64,000 nucleotides of DNA from AAA164-E04 sp014239995 (GCA_029247315.1 JAQWLM010000161.1:106554-170553); one strand, 5' to 3'; positions 11,601 to 19,737 are shown, counted from the stretch's first letter. The notes: generated from the sequence alone by a model not told the origin. A program made the numbers and translations.

Positions 11601-12863
11601 GGGAAGATGACGGATTCGCAGGGGACGGATGGCGGAGGGTATGGTCGTGAAATGGAGCACGGCGGCACCTTTTTGACGAGAGATTTTGGCGAGAAACTTG
11701 TATTCCAATGGGAAGGATCCCTGTCTTGCATAGCGAGCGATGTATCCGCTGGCCTTGCCGGGCACGGGAATCATCAACGATTGCCCGGTATGAATGAGAT
11801 TGGGATCAATCTGATTCATCCGCGCTATCTTTCTGGCCGTGGATCCGAACTGGGCAGCAATACCAGCCAAGGTGTCGCCTTGCCGGATGCGGTAGAGAAT
11901 GGGTTCACGATAATCCAAAGTTGCTCCATCAGCCCGGATCACCTCGACCATCGCTGCCTCTCCCCCCAGGAGGGGTAGCAGACCGCCCGTGGGATGATGG
12001 ACACGTGCGATACCCTTGAAATGAAAAAGCACCGCATCCTCCTTCCATTCTCCGGATAACTGGAAATCTTCTACAAACACCGATCTTATATCGGGATCCT
12101 TTGTAAGGATGGCCATTTTCAAGTCATAGGGATCCTGAAAAAACCTGTAATGCAGGTTGTCTTGATTTTTTTCAGATAATTGGGATCGAAACCATGGCGG
12201 GAGATCCGTGGGTTTGATGGGCGTTAATCCGGAGTCATGATGGGGTTCCAGCCTCAATGATTCCGCAGGGGTGACAGCTAAATAACCGCCCGACATGCCA
12301 GGGGAGCCTTGAACAAAACGCAGGGGCTCCCATTGTTTCAAGGTCATCCCTATTGCAGGGGAATACTGAATGCGGATGGCGCATTCAATCGACGTGCGGG
12401 GCGTAGTGGTTTCCTGCATGTGAATGACAAGGAAACGATTTCCACCTACATCGCTGCGTACACCCCAATCGAGCATTTCATCCAAGATGACCTCCTGGAT
12501 TGTACCTTGACCTGAAACCTTCAGTTCGAGTGTCTGGAGATTCCCACGAAGCGCCTCGGCTTGTAATTGGTAAAGCCCCGATGCACTCTCCGCGTCGATT
12601 TGAAGAAGAATGTTTTGTCGCAAGTTGACAATGGGTTTTTCATTTTCGGCTTGCAGTGGCTCCAGGTCGGCCCGAATCACCCATGCTGATGTTTGAGGCT
12701 TGGCGGTGCCGTTCACTTCAAGTGCGGTGAGCCGTGCTTCCCCTCCGTGCAGCGGTATGGACCATCCCGACATCCCAAGCAAAAAACATCCCAGGACATA
12801 TTTCAGAAGACTTGAAGGTTTGTGCATGTCCATGATTTCAAAGGTGATGACTGTCTCTTTCAT
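5634..12863 (-). CDS. Giant LysM-containing membrane protein with duplicated halves
   Basis: This 2409-residue protein is the last gene of the sigma factor/VWA operon; its chosen ATG lies 8 bases after the VWA stop. The frame is open back to 13022 inside the VWA gene, but that extension is probably not translated. An ATG at 12833 would place the signal peptide (hydrophobic near SSLLKYVLGCFLLG) closer to the N-terminus. A LysM domain (YRIRQGDTLAGIA to LIHTGQSLMIP) occupies about residues 324-369. A cluster of about six membrane helices spans residues 1150-1345, ending in a signal-like segment. A second large exported half follows, then a short helical TPR-like segment near 2214-2285 and a C-terminal membrane helix. 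The two halves share a block at about 1005-1120 and 2065-2180. LysM suggests peptidoglycan binding; the overall function is unknown. Confidence 0.82.
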   Translation of the reverse strand: MKETVITFEIMDMHKPSSLLKYVLGCFLLGMSGWSIPLHGGEARLTALEVNGTAKPQTSAWVIRADLEPLQAENEKPIVNLRQNILLQIDAESASGLYQLQAEALRGNLQTLELKVSGQGTIQEVILDEMLDWGVRSDVGGNRFLVIHMQETTTPRTSIECAIRIQYSPAIGMTLKQWEPLRFVQGSPGMSGGYLAVTPAESLRLEPHHDSGLTPIKPTDLPPWFRSQLSEKNQDNLHYRFFQDPYDLKMAILTKDPDIRSVFVEDFQLSGEWKEDAVLFHFKGIARVHHPTGGLLPLLGGEAAMVEVIRADGATLDYREPILYRIRQGDTLAGIAAQFGSTARKIARMNQIDPNLIHTGQSLMIPVPGKASGYIARYARQGSFPLEYKFLAKISRQKGAAVLHFTTIPSAIRPLRIRHLPEGAQLGQTSTVISQGLPDASGTLSFHAASDGPIHLEIRKDYSDEDSKLFFAAETWEESMISPGMMRQSFQTTVRVMQGSMHELAFSIRGEGEIISVESDQLYGWEVVENAGNNGRLLKLKLNEVQTESFNVRIHAQTSMGAFPASAQPMRLFPVNATRYGGWIRIANSGAVRLEVDQASGLSRISPEQLNAQPGGTNLFSDQGKQIFAYRYASTIHELGIRADNIVPEISVSELLIYEIGLADLNIEAELELNIREAPVQEIQVKLPNHYTLSKVQSDELGDYTVRKASTEDEVVLTLQFTGLFEGRRVVTLALEQNTPLEPGVWNLPHIGVMNAKSTRGNIAITADTGLRTLPTLVSGLAETPAGYFPRRLEGIQSAFRIREANWSASFQLERLEQSVQADALHLFTIGEGMAYGSSVMHYFISGAPLDSFEVALSDDYFNLEFTGREVRDWVKTETGYTVFLHNPISGAYTLLASYERPFNARGDTLTFAGIRPSDAQSEQGYTIITSAYQFRVQPVAASGSLSAIEPTEVPPEHRLFIDAPILAAYHYTALPVDLQLELQPLSQGDTLDLVVDRASIRTHVSATGEMLTEATYFIKSQGSAMLPIQLPEDSRLWSVMVNQKTAATVQDANGYQVPIPSEQRPDALQTVQVKWAARTENPNRLTVQTASIGVPVVLAEWVIEPDPGHQLRYRNGNLLPITLPRDVSGWSSLLHIMSGQGAREKDGIIQCILATILGIIAVMVWRFAKGKDAATSRWRFWSGTLLGAASVCVMLGILVHLAHPVLAPDTFDDESSVAFMAPVLDTDTTLTTELDHFEKNQAPVRFFPGILLVFSLMLWVAGTLQPDALRRKIAWSISWMILFGITLSAPHGWSTFIFCLGLFYVVHIAVPWALRLRHGPGFARSAAVAAWALLACLPTGNLKAQTPGMPAASTVQTSPAWKASLLDQEIEIKGDRILVNATLHWTTDKPDTLDLLRDPVILKSIQWTGGKAKVFRRETNGQWVHALAAREAGSFEIIFAYEISPSNNRSTQGFTLPTTMALVHQLTLKVINREVDLLCDQSISSTSQVTEDGHTVASMLLAPAEGARIAVRPRARDASREQAVYFAEWSHMFLPSAGLVEGFHTVFIRLAQGELSLLKIKVPGTWTIADVINHGSDGWRFDPGASILSVPLNPPQQGSFQISLRSQLAAEPLPYTRQANIPSLEGAEREVGMLAVATMPDVQLLDLKPVEMSEIRLEDFSSELHQLAGQALNGDPIVRRAFRYGDGEPTLTVHADAVSSDLRFLTRQTLSLSEDRSVLGVECQVDISRAGVFRLRFPLPDDMDVESVSGSALSHWTEMTRDETRYITLHFHDKTIGRTDIQLSLAGPGPVAGGRWEVPRVRFEEASKQTGQLTLSSEQGLRLQVVNQEGVVQLDPEELGLGNKNASVFRLLFQDWNMLLDVTQLPPWIQTDGLQYIQLSEGRGEAQTRFNYQIRNAGVKELRVALPSDAEGVRFQGEHISDFIASDMDGNDDRLQWSVKLDRRVIGAYKLRVLYTIPMPADAMTFTVQGDLALDARLQRGYVAVGLEGRLRGTLEALPPELQVIEWLSIPSEWNQSVQAAAARLSFRLIQPEYQFRLNLQKRKVAKLLPAQVQRVNLRSVVSDNGMILTEIKMELNPGDKRLLPIALPDGTRFWFALINGHSVWPWESGGKILIPLEAASEPNKPTVVEFLYTSNLGYSGRSQLRLELVGPEFDLPLENVTWEVFLDKKWQLHRHEGSLQLAQGASGLVSTTMNWDQYFQEQSRIQKEQTQTAEQFLNLGNELLIKGDPQYARKAFEHAYGLSRHDAAFNEDARVQLHNLKTKQAFLSLNFRNNYVQNQTVTSDPSSSDNNQPGSQLQFKPEDYEQLVVKNSDDINTAFNNQAERIIRQQEAAVEKPQLLKATFPKHGNTYTFQQSMQVGDWSKLHLSIEAQQATTGISAWTQTGWLLLLGGAVLGMLMLGKPDDIQ

Positions 12864-12871
12864 AAAATAAG

Positions 12872-15800
12872 CTATAATCCACTGATGGAACGAGCCTGTG
12901 CGAGCATGCGTTCCAATGTGTGCGGACCTGGATCGTTTCCATAAACGTGGGGTATGCCCTGGAAAAGTTCCTGCAGGGCATTGAGTGAAATACCTCCGGC
13001 ATGTGGGTTTCCGCTCATCCACTCAGCAAAAAAAGCCGAAGTCATTGCCATTTTCATTGAAGGTGAACTGGCCATGGCTTCAGGAATGGTATTGCGGTAA
13101 GGCACCGTCCACTCCTCCTCGTGATACTGGTCGGTGTGGGGCTTTCGGTAACGCACGCGCACGATTCCGAGAGGGCCAGACCCGTTTTCCTTCGGTTCGA
13201 TCACATAGAGCGCATTACCTGATTCAGCGCTCCCAATTTCGGCGGCGTCCACGGCATTATCCAAAAATTGTTCTTTGTTCAGTTGGTGGCGTGCATATCC
13301 AATCTGCCGCCATGTGCCCACGCGATCCGCGTTGAATTCAACCTGCACTTTCACATCCGAGGCCGCTACGTTCAGGGCTCCCGCCAAGCGATGTGCGAAG
13401 GCATGCGTTGCATCGGCTGGATGGTTCAAAAAAGCGTAGCGTCCATCTCCGTTTCTGGAGAGGGTTTCCAGGAGATGATCGTTGAATCCGTCCCAACCCA
13501 CGCCAAAACAGTCGAAGGCGATGCCTCGCTGACGTTCGGTTTCGACTTTTCGCTTCAATGTTTCGGCATCCACATTCCCAAGGTTGGCAGCCCCGTCCGT
13601 CAGCAGGACCACACGATTGATACCGTCCTGAACAAAATGATTTGCGGCAACCTCATAGGCTGCAGTCAGGGCCTCTTCCAGGTTGGTGCCACCTTGTGGC
13701 GTCATGTGTTTTACTTTTTCCAGCAGGGCTTGAGGTGAACCGCCGGGGGCTGCGTCCACCCACAACCGTGCCGTGCGGGCAAAACCCACAACACTGATTT
13801 TGTCCCGAGAAGTGAGCAGTTGACTCAAAACATCCAGTGCCTTCCTTAAAATCTCCCTTCGATCCCTCCGCTCCATGGAACCGGAATTATCCAACAGGAT
13901 GGTTAAATGCATGGGACGTTTATTCCCGCGACCAGACGCCGCTGTCTGCAGGGCAAACCGGACCACGTCACGATGATGGGCAAAGGGATGTTGCGCCTGC
14001 TCCCAGTGAAATCCAATTGCCTGGTCGCCGTAGGGCGCGGGATCCCGATAATTCAGTGCATTCAGGAATTGCTCGCTTCGGATGCTTTCCGGATCTGGGA
14101 GCATGCCTTGCTCGAGCATTGCCTGTGCGAGTTTGAAGGAGACGTCTGAGACATTCAGTGAGAACGTGGAAACGGGATGCTCTGAAGCCTCTTTTTCGGG
14201 AAGATGCTCCACCTGCTTGGAGGCCTGGGGGGGGGCTGCCTTTTGGTTTGATGGGGGCGTTTTTTGTTCCAGACTTTCCAACTCCAAAAGCTCTTTTTCA
14301 AAAAGTTTCCGTGAAGGTATGTCCAGACTGCGACCTTGAGTTTCTGCGAGTGTTTCTATGGTCGAGTGGCCCTCTGAAGCCTTGACGAGACCTGCTTTGT
14401 CACCTGGTGAAAGAGATCCGTTCCATTTCGCGGCCTCAGCCTGCTCAGTGTTCTGGCCACTTGAGCGTAAGGACAAGGGTCTCCTCTTCAAGGTTCGTCC
14501 GAGCCGTATTTTGCTTTCGTCCTCAAGGATCTCTGAATTTGGTATCGATGGTGTCTGTGCAATCATCTTCTCATTCAATCCAAGATGATCCTCAAAAAAC
14601 TCCGTGGTTCCCCTGTGGGTTTCCTGGGGCATCTTTCTCATGCGAACCCCAGCTTCGGGTTCCCTGCGGTTCAGGAGCTCGTGTTCACCCCTCCTGCTTT
14701 GTGAGGTGCCCTGGTTTCGTTCCTTATCTGGATGCCCTGGCATTAAAGTTGAGTCTCCTCGGGGGGCAGTATCCATTTCTCCTCCGTATCCTCCAAGGCC
14801 TCCCTGTTCAGTTCCTGAGCCTGCAACCGGGCGTGGCTTTCGATCGGCTGCGGGATCGTCCGTGGCGTATGCCCTGGAAAAACGGCTTATCTGGCCTCGA
14901 TCCTGGATGGAAAGGCCCATGGATGCAGGCGATGGCTCACCGCTGACCGACGGATGGACTGGATCGATCCTTTTCTCCCTAAGGCTGTGGGTGCTGACGT
15001 CTTGCTGGGGAGTTTTCTCCACGGCGCTTTCTTTTGGTGCTGAAATAGACGCTGGGGCTTGTGAATACATGCGTATCTCGCTGGAAACATCGGGGGATTC
15101 CTTTATCTGGTTGTCATTCAAATACCACGCAGCATCCTGATTCAGACTTCTCGTCTCCAAGGTGGTGCCGGTATCCACGGATGGACGTGACGTATCCAAG
15201 AGGCCCTCACGCCCAATTTCCTGGTGCGTGATCAGTTGTTTTTTGGGTGCCACTGTCGCAGACAAGCCTTCCTGATACTCAATCCCAAAAGCGGGTGATT
15301 TACTCGAGAAGGCTTGGGTTTGATCCGGGATCTCCTGATCTACCAAGGCTTGCAAGGTGTCCTTTTTGTCTGCATTTCCTATAATTTTGGCTCGCTCGGG
15401 AGCTTGTTGGAAGGAAAGTTCAAGGGGCTTGGATGGCGGCTCCACCTCCTCACTGGCCGGGGGAGCAGGCACGATCCCGTATTTTTGCACCGATGAAGAA
15501 CCTCCGCTGGCTGCTTCAGGGGAACGGCTCAACATGGGCATGGGAGTATCCTCAGTCGTTGCTGCCATACCTGTAAGTGCCGAAGGATGAGTGGCGCTCA
15601 TATCAGGTTCAGCAGTATGCGCCAAGTCATGAGAAACGGGTTCTCCATCTGATCTTAAATCCGCATGCAGAGCTGTCTCCGGGATTCCTTCCCAATCCCA
15701 TTCCGAGGTTCCTTTGGATCGAATCCTGGCAGGTGAAGACTCCTTCAAGTGAGCACTCGACGCTTCACTGACTTCTGAAATGCCTGAGTCTGCGCTGGCA

Positions 15801-16222
15801 AACATGCGTGAGTCATGCGCAAGCTGCTGCATTTGGATCATCAAGCTGTAGGCGGAAAGGGAGACAATCAGCATGGCAGCCAAGCCCATGGGCACAAACC
15901 ACGGAACACGATTGACTGGACTGCCCTGGTGGGTTTCCTGAATAACATCGCTGTGGCGCAGGGCTCGAAGAAGGGCTTCCCGCCGGTCCGGACAGAGCCT
16001 CGAGGGAATGTCCGTTTCAGCAGTAAGCGATTTCTCTGGTGGGTGGGTTGCCTTGCGCAAGAGCGATACGGACGTTTTTAACTCCTGAAGGATGGCCCTC
16101 AGTGGTGCGCTATCTTTCAACTTGGCCTCGATTTCCTTCGCATCCTGCTCCTCGAGCTCGCCCAGTAAATAGGCGGTCAACCTGACTTCGATGTCCTCGT
16201 GATGGGGCGTGGAATCCTTCAT
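12872..16222 (-). CDS. Anti-sigma-like/VWA (YfbK-type) fusion membrane protein
   Basis: The protein has 1116 residues. Residues 1-60 resemble the cytoplasmic domain of anti-sigma factors (LTAYLLGELEEQDA), although no zinc-binding HxxxCxxC is present. One membrane helix lies at about 107-130. A long low-complexity, probably disordered stretch (about 135-650) follows. The C-terminal part is YfbK-like: a linker with SDVSFKLAQAML, then a VWA domain with an intact metal-ion-dependent adhesion site (DNSGS at about 777, GGTNL at about 842, DGAANLG at about 874), then a DUF3520-like tail. Its ATG overlaps the sigma factor stop (ATGA), so translation is coupled. I infer a membrane-spanning regulator that holds the sigma factor and senses envelope state through the VWA domain. 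Confidence 0.87.
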   Translation of the reverse strand: MKDSTPHHEDIEVRLTAYLLGELEEQDAKEIEAKLKDSAPLRAILQELKTSVSLLRKATHPPEKSLTAETDIPSRLCPDRREALLRALRHSDVIQETHQGSPVNRVPWFVPMGLAAMLIVSLSAYSLMIQMQQLAHDSRMFASADSGISEVSEASSAHLKESSPARIRSKGTSEWDWEGIPETALHADLRSDGEPVSHDLAHTAEPDMSATHPSALTGMAATTEDTPMPMLSRSPEAASGGSSSVQKYGIVPAPPASEEVEPPSKPLELSFQQAPERAKIIGNADKKDTLQALVDQEIPDQTQAFSSKSPAFGIEYQEGLSATVAPKKQLITHQEIGREGLLDTSRPSVDTGTTLETRSLNQDAAWYLNDNQIKESPDVSSEIRMYSQAPASISAPKESAVEKTPQQDVSTHSLREKRIDPVHPSVSGEPSPASMGLSIQDRGQISRFSRAYATDDPAADRKPRPVAGSGTEQGGLGGYGGEMDTAPRGDSTLMPGHPDKERNQGTSQSRRGEHELLNRREPEAGVRMRKMPQETHRGTTEFFEDHLGLNEKMIAQTPSIPNSEILEDESKIRLGRTLKRRPLSLRSSGQNTEQAEAAKWNGSLSPGDKAGLVKASEGHSTIETLAETQGRSLDIPSRKLFEKELLELESLEQKTPPSNQKAAPPQASKQVEHLPEKEASEHPVSTFSLNVSDVSFKLAQAMLEQGMLPDPESIRSEQFLNALNYRDPAPYGDQAIGFHWEQAQHPFAHHRDVVRFALQTAASGRGNKRPMHLTILLDNSGSMERRDRREILRKALDVLSQLLTSRDKISVVGFARTARLWVDAAPGGSPQALLEKVKHMTPQGGTNLEEALTAAYEVAANHFVQDGINRVVLLTDGAANLGNVDAETLKRKVETERQRGIAFDCFGVGWDGFNDHLLETLSRNGDGRYAFLNHPADATHAFAHRLAGALNVAASDVKVQVEFNADRVGTWRQIGYARHQLNKEQFLDNAVDAAEIGSAESGNALYVIEPKENGSGPLGIVRVRYRKPHTDQYHEEEWTVPYRNTIPEAMASSPSMKMAMTSAFFAEWMSGNPHAGGISLNALQELFQGIPHVYGNDPGPHTLERMLAQARSISGL

Positions 16223-16806
16223 TCTGAAACACCTATCTTCTTCAATTCCAATGCCAATGATTTGATTGCATGATGTAGTACATACCCTACGTTGCTCACC
16301 GATAATCCCGTTTCCTTTGCGATTTCCCGGTAGGACATGTCCTTTTCAAATTTGAGGTACACCAGTTTTTGGCTTCGCGCGTCCAGTGCCTTCAGGCTGA
16401 GCCGAACGAGACCAAGGGCCTCCTGGTGTACGATGGACTCATCCGGTGGGAGTTCAGGGTCCTTTGTTGCTGCCGATATGATGATGTCTGGGGCTTTTGT
16501 CTGCTCGATGGAAAAGGTTCGATTTGCCTTCCTGTGTTGATTGACGGCCAAATTGTGAATCGTACGGTAAAGCCATGGTTTGGGGGTCTTGACATGTTTG
16601 AAATGTCTGTGAAGTTTCATAAAAGACTCCTGTACAATGTCTTGAGATGTCTCTATCGATTGGGTCAATCGATAGGCGTAGGCGAGTAATGGGGATTCCA
16701 AAGACTCAAAAAGAGCCTCCAGGCCATCGGCTTGTGTCTTTTCCTCATGACTTGGATTCGATGCTTCCACGATGCTCATTGCGTTGCCAAATGCTTCAAA
16801 ACTCAA
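16219..16806 (-). CDS. ECF-type RNA polymerase sigma factor
   Basis: The protein has 195 residues. A sigma-70 region 2 spans about residues 30-95 (LAYAYRLT, DIVQESFMKLHRHF, PWLYRTIHNLAVNQHRK). A region 4 helix-turn-helix lies at about 140-190 (YREIAKETGLSVSNVGYVLHHAIKSL), which would bind the -35 element. A second possible start at 16779 (MSIVEASN) would remove nine residues. It is the first gene of an operon whose second gene overlaps it by four bases and carries an anti-sigma-like N-terminus, the standard ECF sigma/anti-sigma layout. The group cannot be assigned from the sequence alone. The operon is divergent from the Mpo1/acylase gene, so that gene could be a target too. Confidence 0.93.
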   Translation of the reverse strand: MSFEAFGNAMSIVEASNPSHEEKTQADGLEALFESLESPLLAYAYRLTQSIETSQDIVQESFMKLHRHFKHVKTPKPWLYRTIHNLAVNQHRKANRTFSIEQTKAPDIIISAATKDPELPPDESIVHQEALGLVRLSLKALDARSQKLVYLKFEKDMSYREIAKETGLSVSNVGYVLHHAIKSLALELKKIGVSE

Positions 16807-17065
16807 GTGAAATCAGACGATTCAAGGGTCCTTGCATCTATTAAGACACTCGATGCATGCACTCATTAGAAAAAAAATGGGAGTTTGCCCCGGTTGTGGT
16901 CTGCGCGAGTGAAACATGCCGAGTTACAACCTTCAGCCTGAATGGGGAAGAAGTCATCATGGTTGTAAGGGATGATGCATAACGGAATGTCTTCAATACC
17001 CCATCATGAACTGGATACCAACTTGGCGATAGGCGGTTTTACTGCTATTTTTTCCTCTAAGTCTC
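16807..17065. other. Divergent intergenic region
   Basis: This 259-base spacer separates the sigma factor operon (leftward) from the Mpo1/acylase fusion gene (rightward), so it must hold both promoters unless they lie further out. I see an A-rich run near 16870 and no convincing -35/-10 pair, no ORF and no strong hairpin. Confidence 0.4.
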
Positions 17066-19636
17066 ATGTCCAAAAAAGAAAATCTTATTGCTCGATACGA
17101 GGCATTTCATCGCGACTCGGTCAACCGTCTCATCCACTTTGCCTGCGTTCCATTGATTGCCCTCAGCCTGGTTGGATTGCTTTGGTGTATCAAGATACCG
17201 TCGACCCTGGTTGATGAATTTTCCATCATATTGAACGCTGGGCTTGTATGCATCGGGTTGGCCTTGATCTACTATCTCTTTCTCTCCATCGGTAGTTTCA
17301 TAGGCATGCTCTTTTTCGGACTCATGGCGAGTGCACTGTGTATCAGTGTCGAGGCGAGCCCGTTTTCCCTGCCTGTTATCTCTTTGTGCGTCTTTGTAAT
17401 TGCCTGGATCGGCCAATTCCTCGGGCATCACATCGAGGGGAAAAAACCGGCATTTACCGAGGATCTCCAATTCCTCCTGGTGAGTCCTGCCTGGCTGTTG
17501 GATGTGATCTATCAGAAGCCGACACGTATGTTTCTTGCTCTGATCATCGGTGGTGGGTGCACCTTTGGGCTTGCTGACTGGTTGTTCAGGATAAAACCCT
17601 CAGTGGATTTTTCGGCTGCCTTGGGAAGGGTGCCAAGCTACAATGTGAGCATCGCACGCGACCAGTGGGGCATCCCTCACGTCCTTGGTAAAACAAACGC
17701 AGATACAGCCCATGGTTTGGCCTACGCCCATGCCGAGGATGACTTCCTGACCATACAGGACGTACTTCTGGCTGCCCGAGGGAAGTTGGCAGTTGAGGAG
17801 GGGATTTCCATGGCCCCAAACGATTATTATGTGCACCTGATTCGAATTTGGGATGGTTTAGAAGAGAAATATGCCAGCCTCGACCCTGAGATTAAGGCTA
17901 TCTGCCAAGCCTATACCGACGGATTGAATCTATATGCCAGTCAGCATCGCGAGAAACTCAAGCGCTACGTCTGGCCGGCGAGACCGCAGGATCTTGTGGC
18001 GGGCACCATGCACAAGCTTCCAATGATGTTTGGGATGCACAACGACCTGGCGCGCTTGATGACCCACACTGGCGAAGCTCCCCTCTCCACGGCCAGTATG
18101 CTCAACCCGGAAGAACTCCCGACAGGTTCGAATTTTATCGCCGTGGGGCCCAGACGTTCTGCGGATCAGGCAACGCGCGTCTGTATTAATTCGCATCAGC
18201 CCTGGACGGGGCCGGTTGCCTGGTATGAGGCGCATCTCATCAGCGAGGAGGGACAAAATATTTATGGTGGGCTTTTCCCGGGATCTCCTGTCATTTTCCT
18301 GGGACACAATGAGAACATTGCCTGGGGGCACACAGTCAACAAACCCGATCTCGTTGATATTTTTCAACTGGAGATCCATCCTGAAAATAAAAACCAATAC
18401 CTGATCGATGGCCAATGGCTTGATCTGGAACGCCGTCTTGCCCCATTGGAGATCCGGCTTTGGAGAAACTTCAGGTGGAAGGTCAACCGTGAGGTGCTCT
18501 ATTCCATCTATGGACCCTCCGTGCGCGTTGGAAACAAGGTCTTTGCGTTGCGCTACGCCGGCATTGGCGAACACCGGCAGATTGAGCAATGGTATCGTAT
18601 GGGGCAGGCGCAGCATCTCGAGGAGTTCAAGAACGCGATGCGCATCCAGGCACTGGCCATGTTCAATACGGGTTACGGTGACCGTGGCGGCAACATATAT
18701 TACGCCTATAACGCCCTGCTGCCGGAGCGCTCTGAAGGTTATGACTGGCAAGGGACCGTTCCAGGCAACACGCGAGATACCCTATGGACGCAATATCGGC
18801 CTTTCGATCAGCTGCCCATGGTTGAAAACCCTGAGTCCGGGTTTCTTCAGAACTGCAACAGCGACCCCTTCCAGACAACGACGGGTGAGGACAACCCGGA
18901 TGCAGAAGCATTCTCCCCACGTGATGACATCGAAACATGGATGACGAACAGGGCTCATCGAGCCATCGAACTTTACGGTGGAGATCCATCGATTACTCAG
19001 GAGGAATTCTTTCGCTATAAATACGATAAGCGCTATTCGGATCAATCGGCGTTGCGCCAGCAGGTGGAATCCTTTGTCAGGGGACAGGCGGGGAACAGTG
19101 AGCTGACCGAGGAACTTGAGTTGCTGAGCCGTTGGAATGGTGAAACCACCAAGGAAAATCGTTCTGCAGCACTCGTCCTGCTGACTTTCCGGCCGGGCTC
19201 GAATACCACCAGGCAAACAAGGACGGAACAGGAGATAATCGGCCTGCTCCGAAAGGCATCGACAGATCTTCGTCAACATTTTGGTCAAATCGATGTTGAA
19301 TGGGGAGCAGTGAATCGTCTGGTTCGAGGTGATAAGGACCTTCCCCTTGGTGGTGGTCCGGACACACTTCGCGCCATTTATGGCCGACCACAAGCCAATG
19401 GTTCCCTTCGAGGCATGGCTGGGGATTGTTTCTTTCAATTTGTGGAATGGGACAAAGAAGGTCAGCTGAAGTCCTGGGCCATTAACCCATTCGGCAGTAA
19501 TCCGGGGAACCCCGAATCTCCGCATCATGTTGATCAAGCGATGCTTTTTGCAAACGAGCAGTTGAGGAAAGTGCCGGTGACACGCCAGGATGTGCTTGCC
19601 CATGCCGTGCGCACCTATCGTCCGACCGATCCTTAA
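17066..19636 (+). CDS. Mpo1/DUF962 membrane domain fused to PvdQ-like penicillin-acylase-family hydrolase
   Basis: The protein has 856 residues. Residues 1 to about 155 match the Mpo1/DUF962 (YGL010w-like) family: RYEAFHRDSVNRLIH (H15, H24), four or so hydrophobic helices, and GHHIEGKKPAF (H121, H122, E124), histidines expected to bind Fe(II). Mpo1 proteins oxidise 2-hydroxy fatty acids. After a further helix at about 155-174, residues 185-850 form an Ntn hydrolase of the penicillin acylase/acyl-homoserine lactone acylase family. Ser355 in TGSNFIAVGPRRSAD is the expected autoprocessing nucleophile, and HNENIAWGHTV and LQNCNSDPF are conserved downstream. There is no separate signal peptide; the last helix would place the hydrolase in the periplasm. 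Substrates are probably N-acyl amides, but this is not established. Confidence 0.88.
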   Translation: MSKKENLIARYEAFHRDSVNRLIHFACVPLIALSLVGLLWCIKIPSTLVDEFSIILNAGLVCIGLALIYYLFLSIGSFIGMLFFGLMASALCISVEASPFSLPVISLCVFVIAWIGQFLGHHIEGKKPAFTEDLQFLLVSPAWLLDVIYQKPTRMFLALIIGGGCTFGLADWLFRIKPSVDFSAALGRVPSYNVSIARDQWGIPHVLGKTNADTAHGLAYAHAEDDFLTIQDVLLAARGKLAVEEGISMAPNDYYVHLIRIWDGLEEKYASLDPEIKAICQAYTDGLNLYASQHREKLKRYVWPARPQDLVAGTMHKLPMMFGMHNDLARLMTHTGEAPLSTASMLNPEELPTGSNFIAVGPRRSADQATRVCINSHQPWTGPVAWYEAHLISEEGQNIYGGLFPGSPVIFLGHNENIAWGHTVNKPDLVDIFQLEIHPENKNQYLIDGQWLDLERRLAPLEIRLWRNFRWKVNREVLYSIYGPSVRVGNKVFALRYAGIGEHRQIEQWYRMGQAQHLEEFKNAMRIQALAMFNTGYGDRGGNIYYAYNALLPERSEGYDWQGTVPGNTRDTLWTQYRPFDQLPMVENPESGFLQNCNSDPFQTTTGEDNPDAEAFSPRDDIETWMTNRAHRAIELYGGDPSITQEEFFRYKYDKRYSDQSALRQQVESFVRGQAGNSELTEELELLSRWNGETTKENRSAALVLLTFRPGSNTTRQTRTEQEIIGLLRKASTDLRQHFGQIDVEWGAVNRLVRGDKDLPLGGGPDTLRAIYGRPQANGSLRGMAGDCFFQFVEWDKEGQLKSWAINPFGSNPGNPESPHHVDQAMLFANEQLRKVPVTRQDVLAHAVRTYRPTDP

Positions 19637-19695
19637 GTAAGTTCCCCTCGAATTTGCCTTTTTTAACCTTATGGGGCATATGGAATTCCAGTGTC

Positions 19696-19737
19696 ATCCC
19701 TTGGTAAGCATGGCCTTACCAAGGGATTCTTTATTCT
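19696..19737 (+). terminator. Rho-independent-type hairpin after the Mpo1/acylase gene
   Basis: A perfect 13-bp inverted repeat (left arm 19696-19708, six-base loop, right arm 19715-19727) is followed by the T-rich run TCTTTATTCTT. It lies 60 bases after the acylase stop codon and is the clearest terminator-like structure in the window. The left flank is less A-rich, so rightward termination is preferred. Confidence 0.7.

Noticed and set aside
12864..13022. N-terminal extension of the giant LysM protein to 13022 (2462 residues)
   Set aside because: The extension lies inside the VWA gene in another frame, is rich in R, H and C, and leaves the signal peptide far from the N-terminus.
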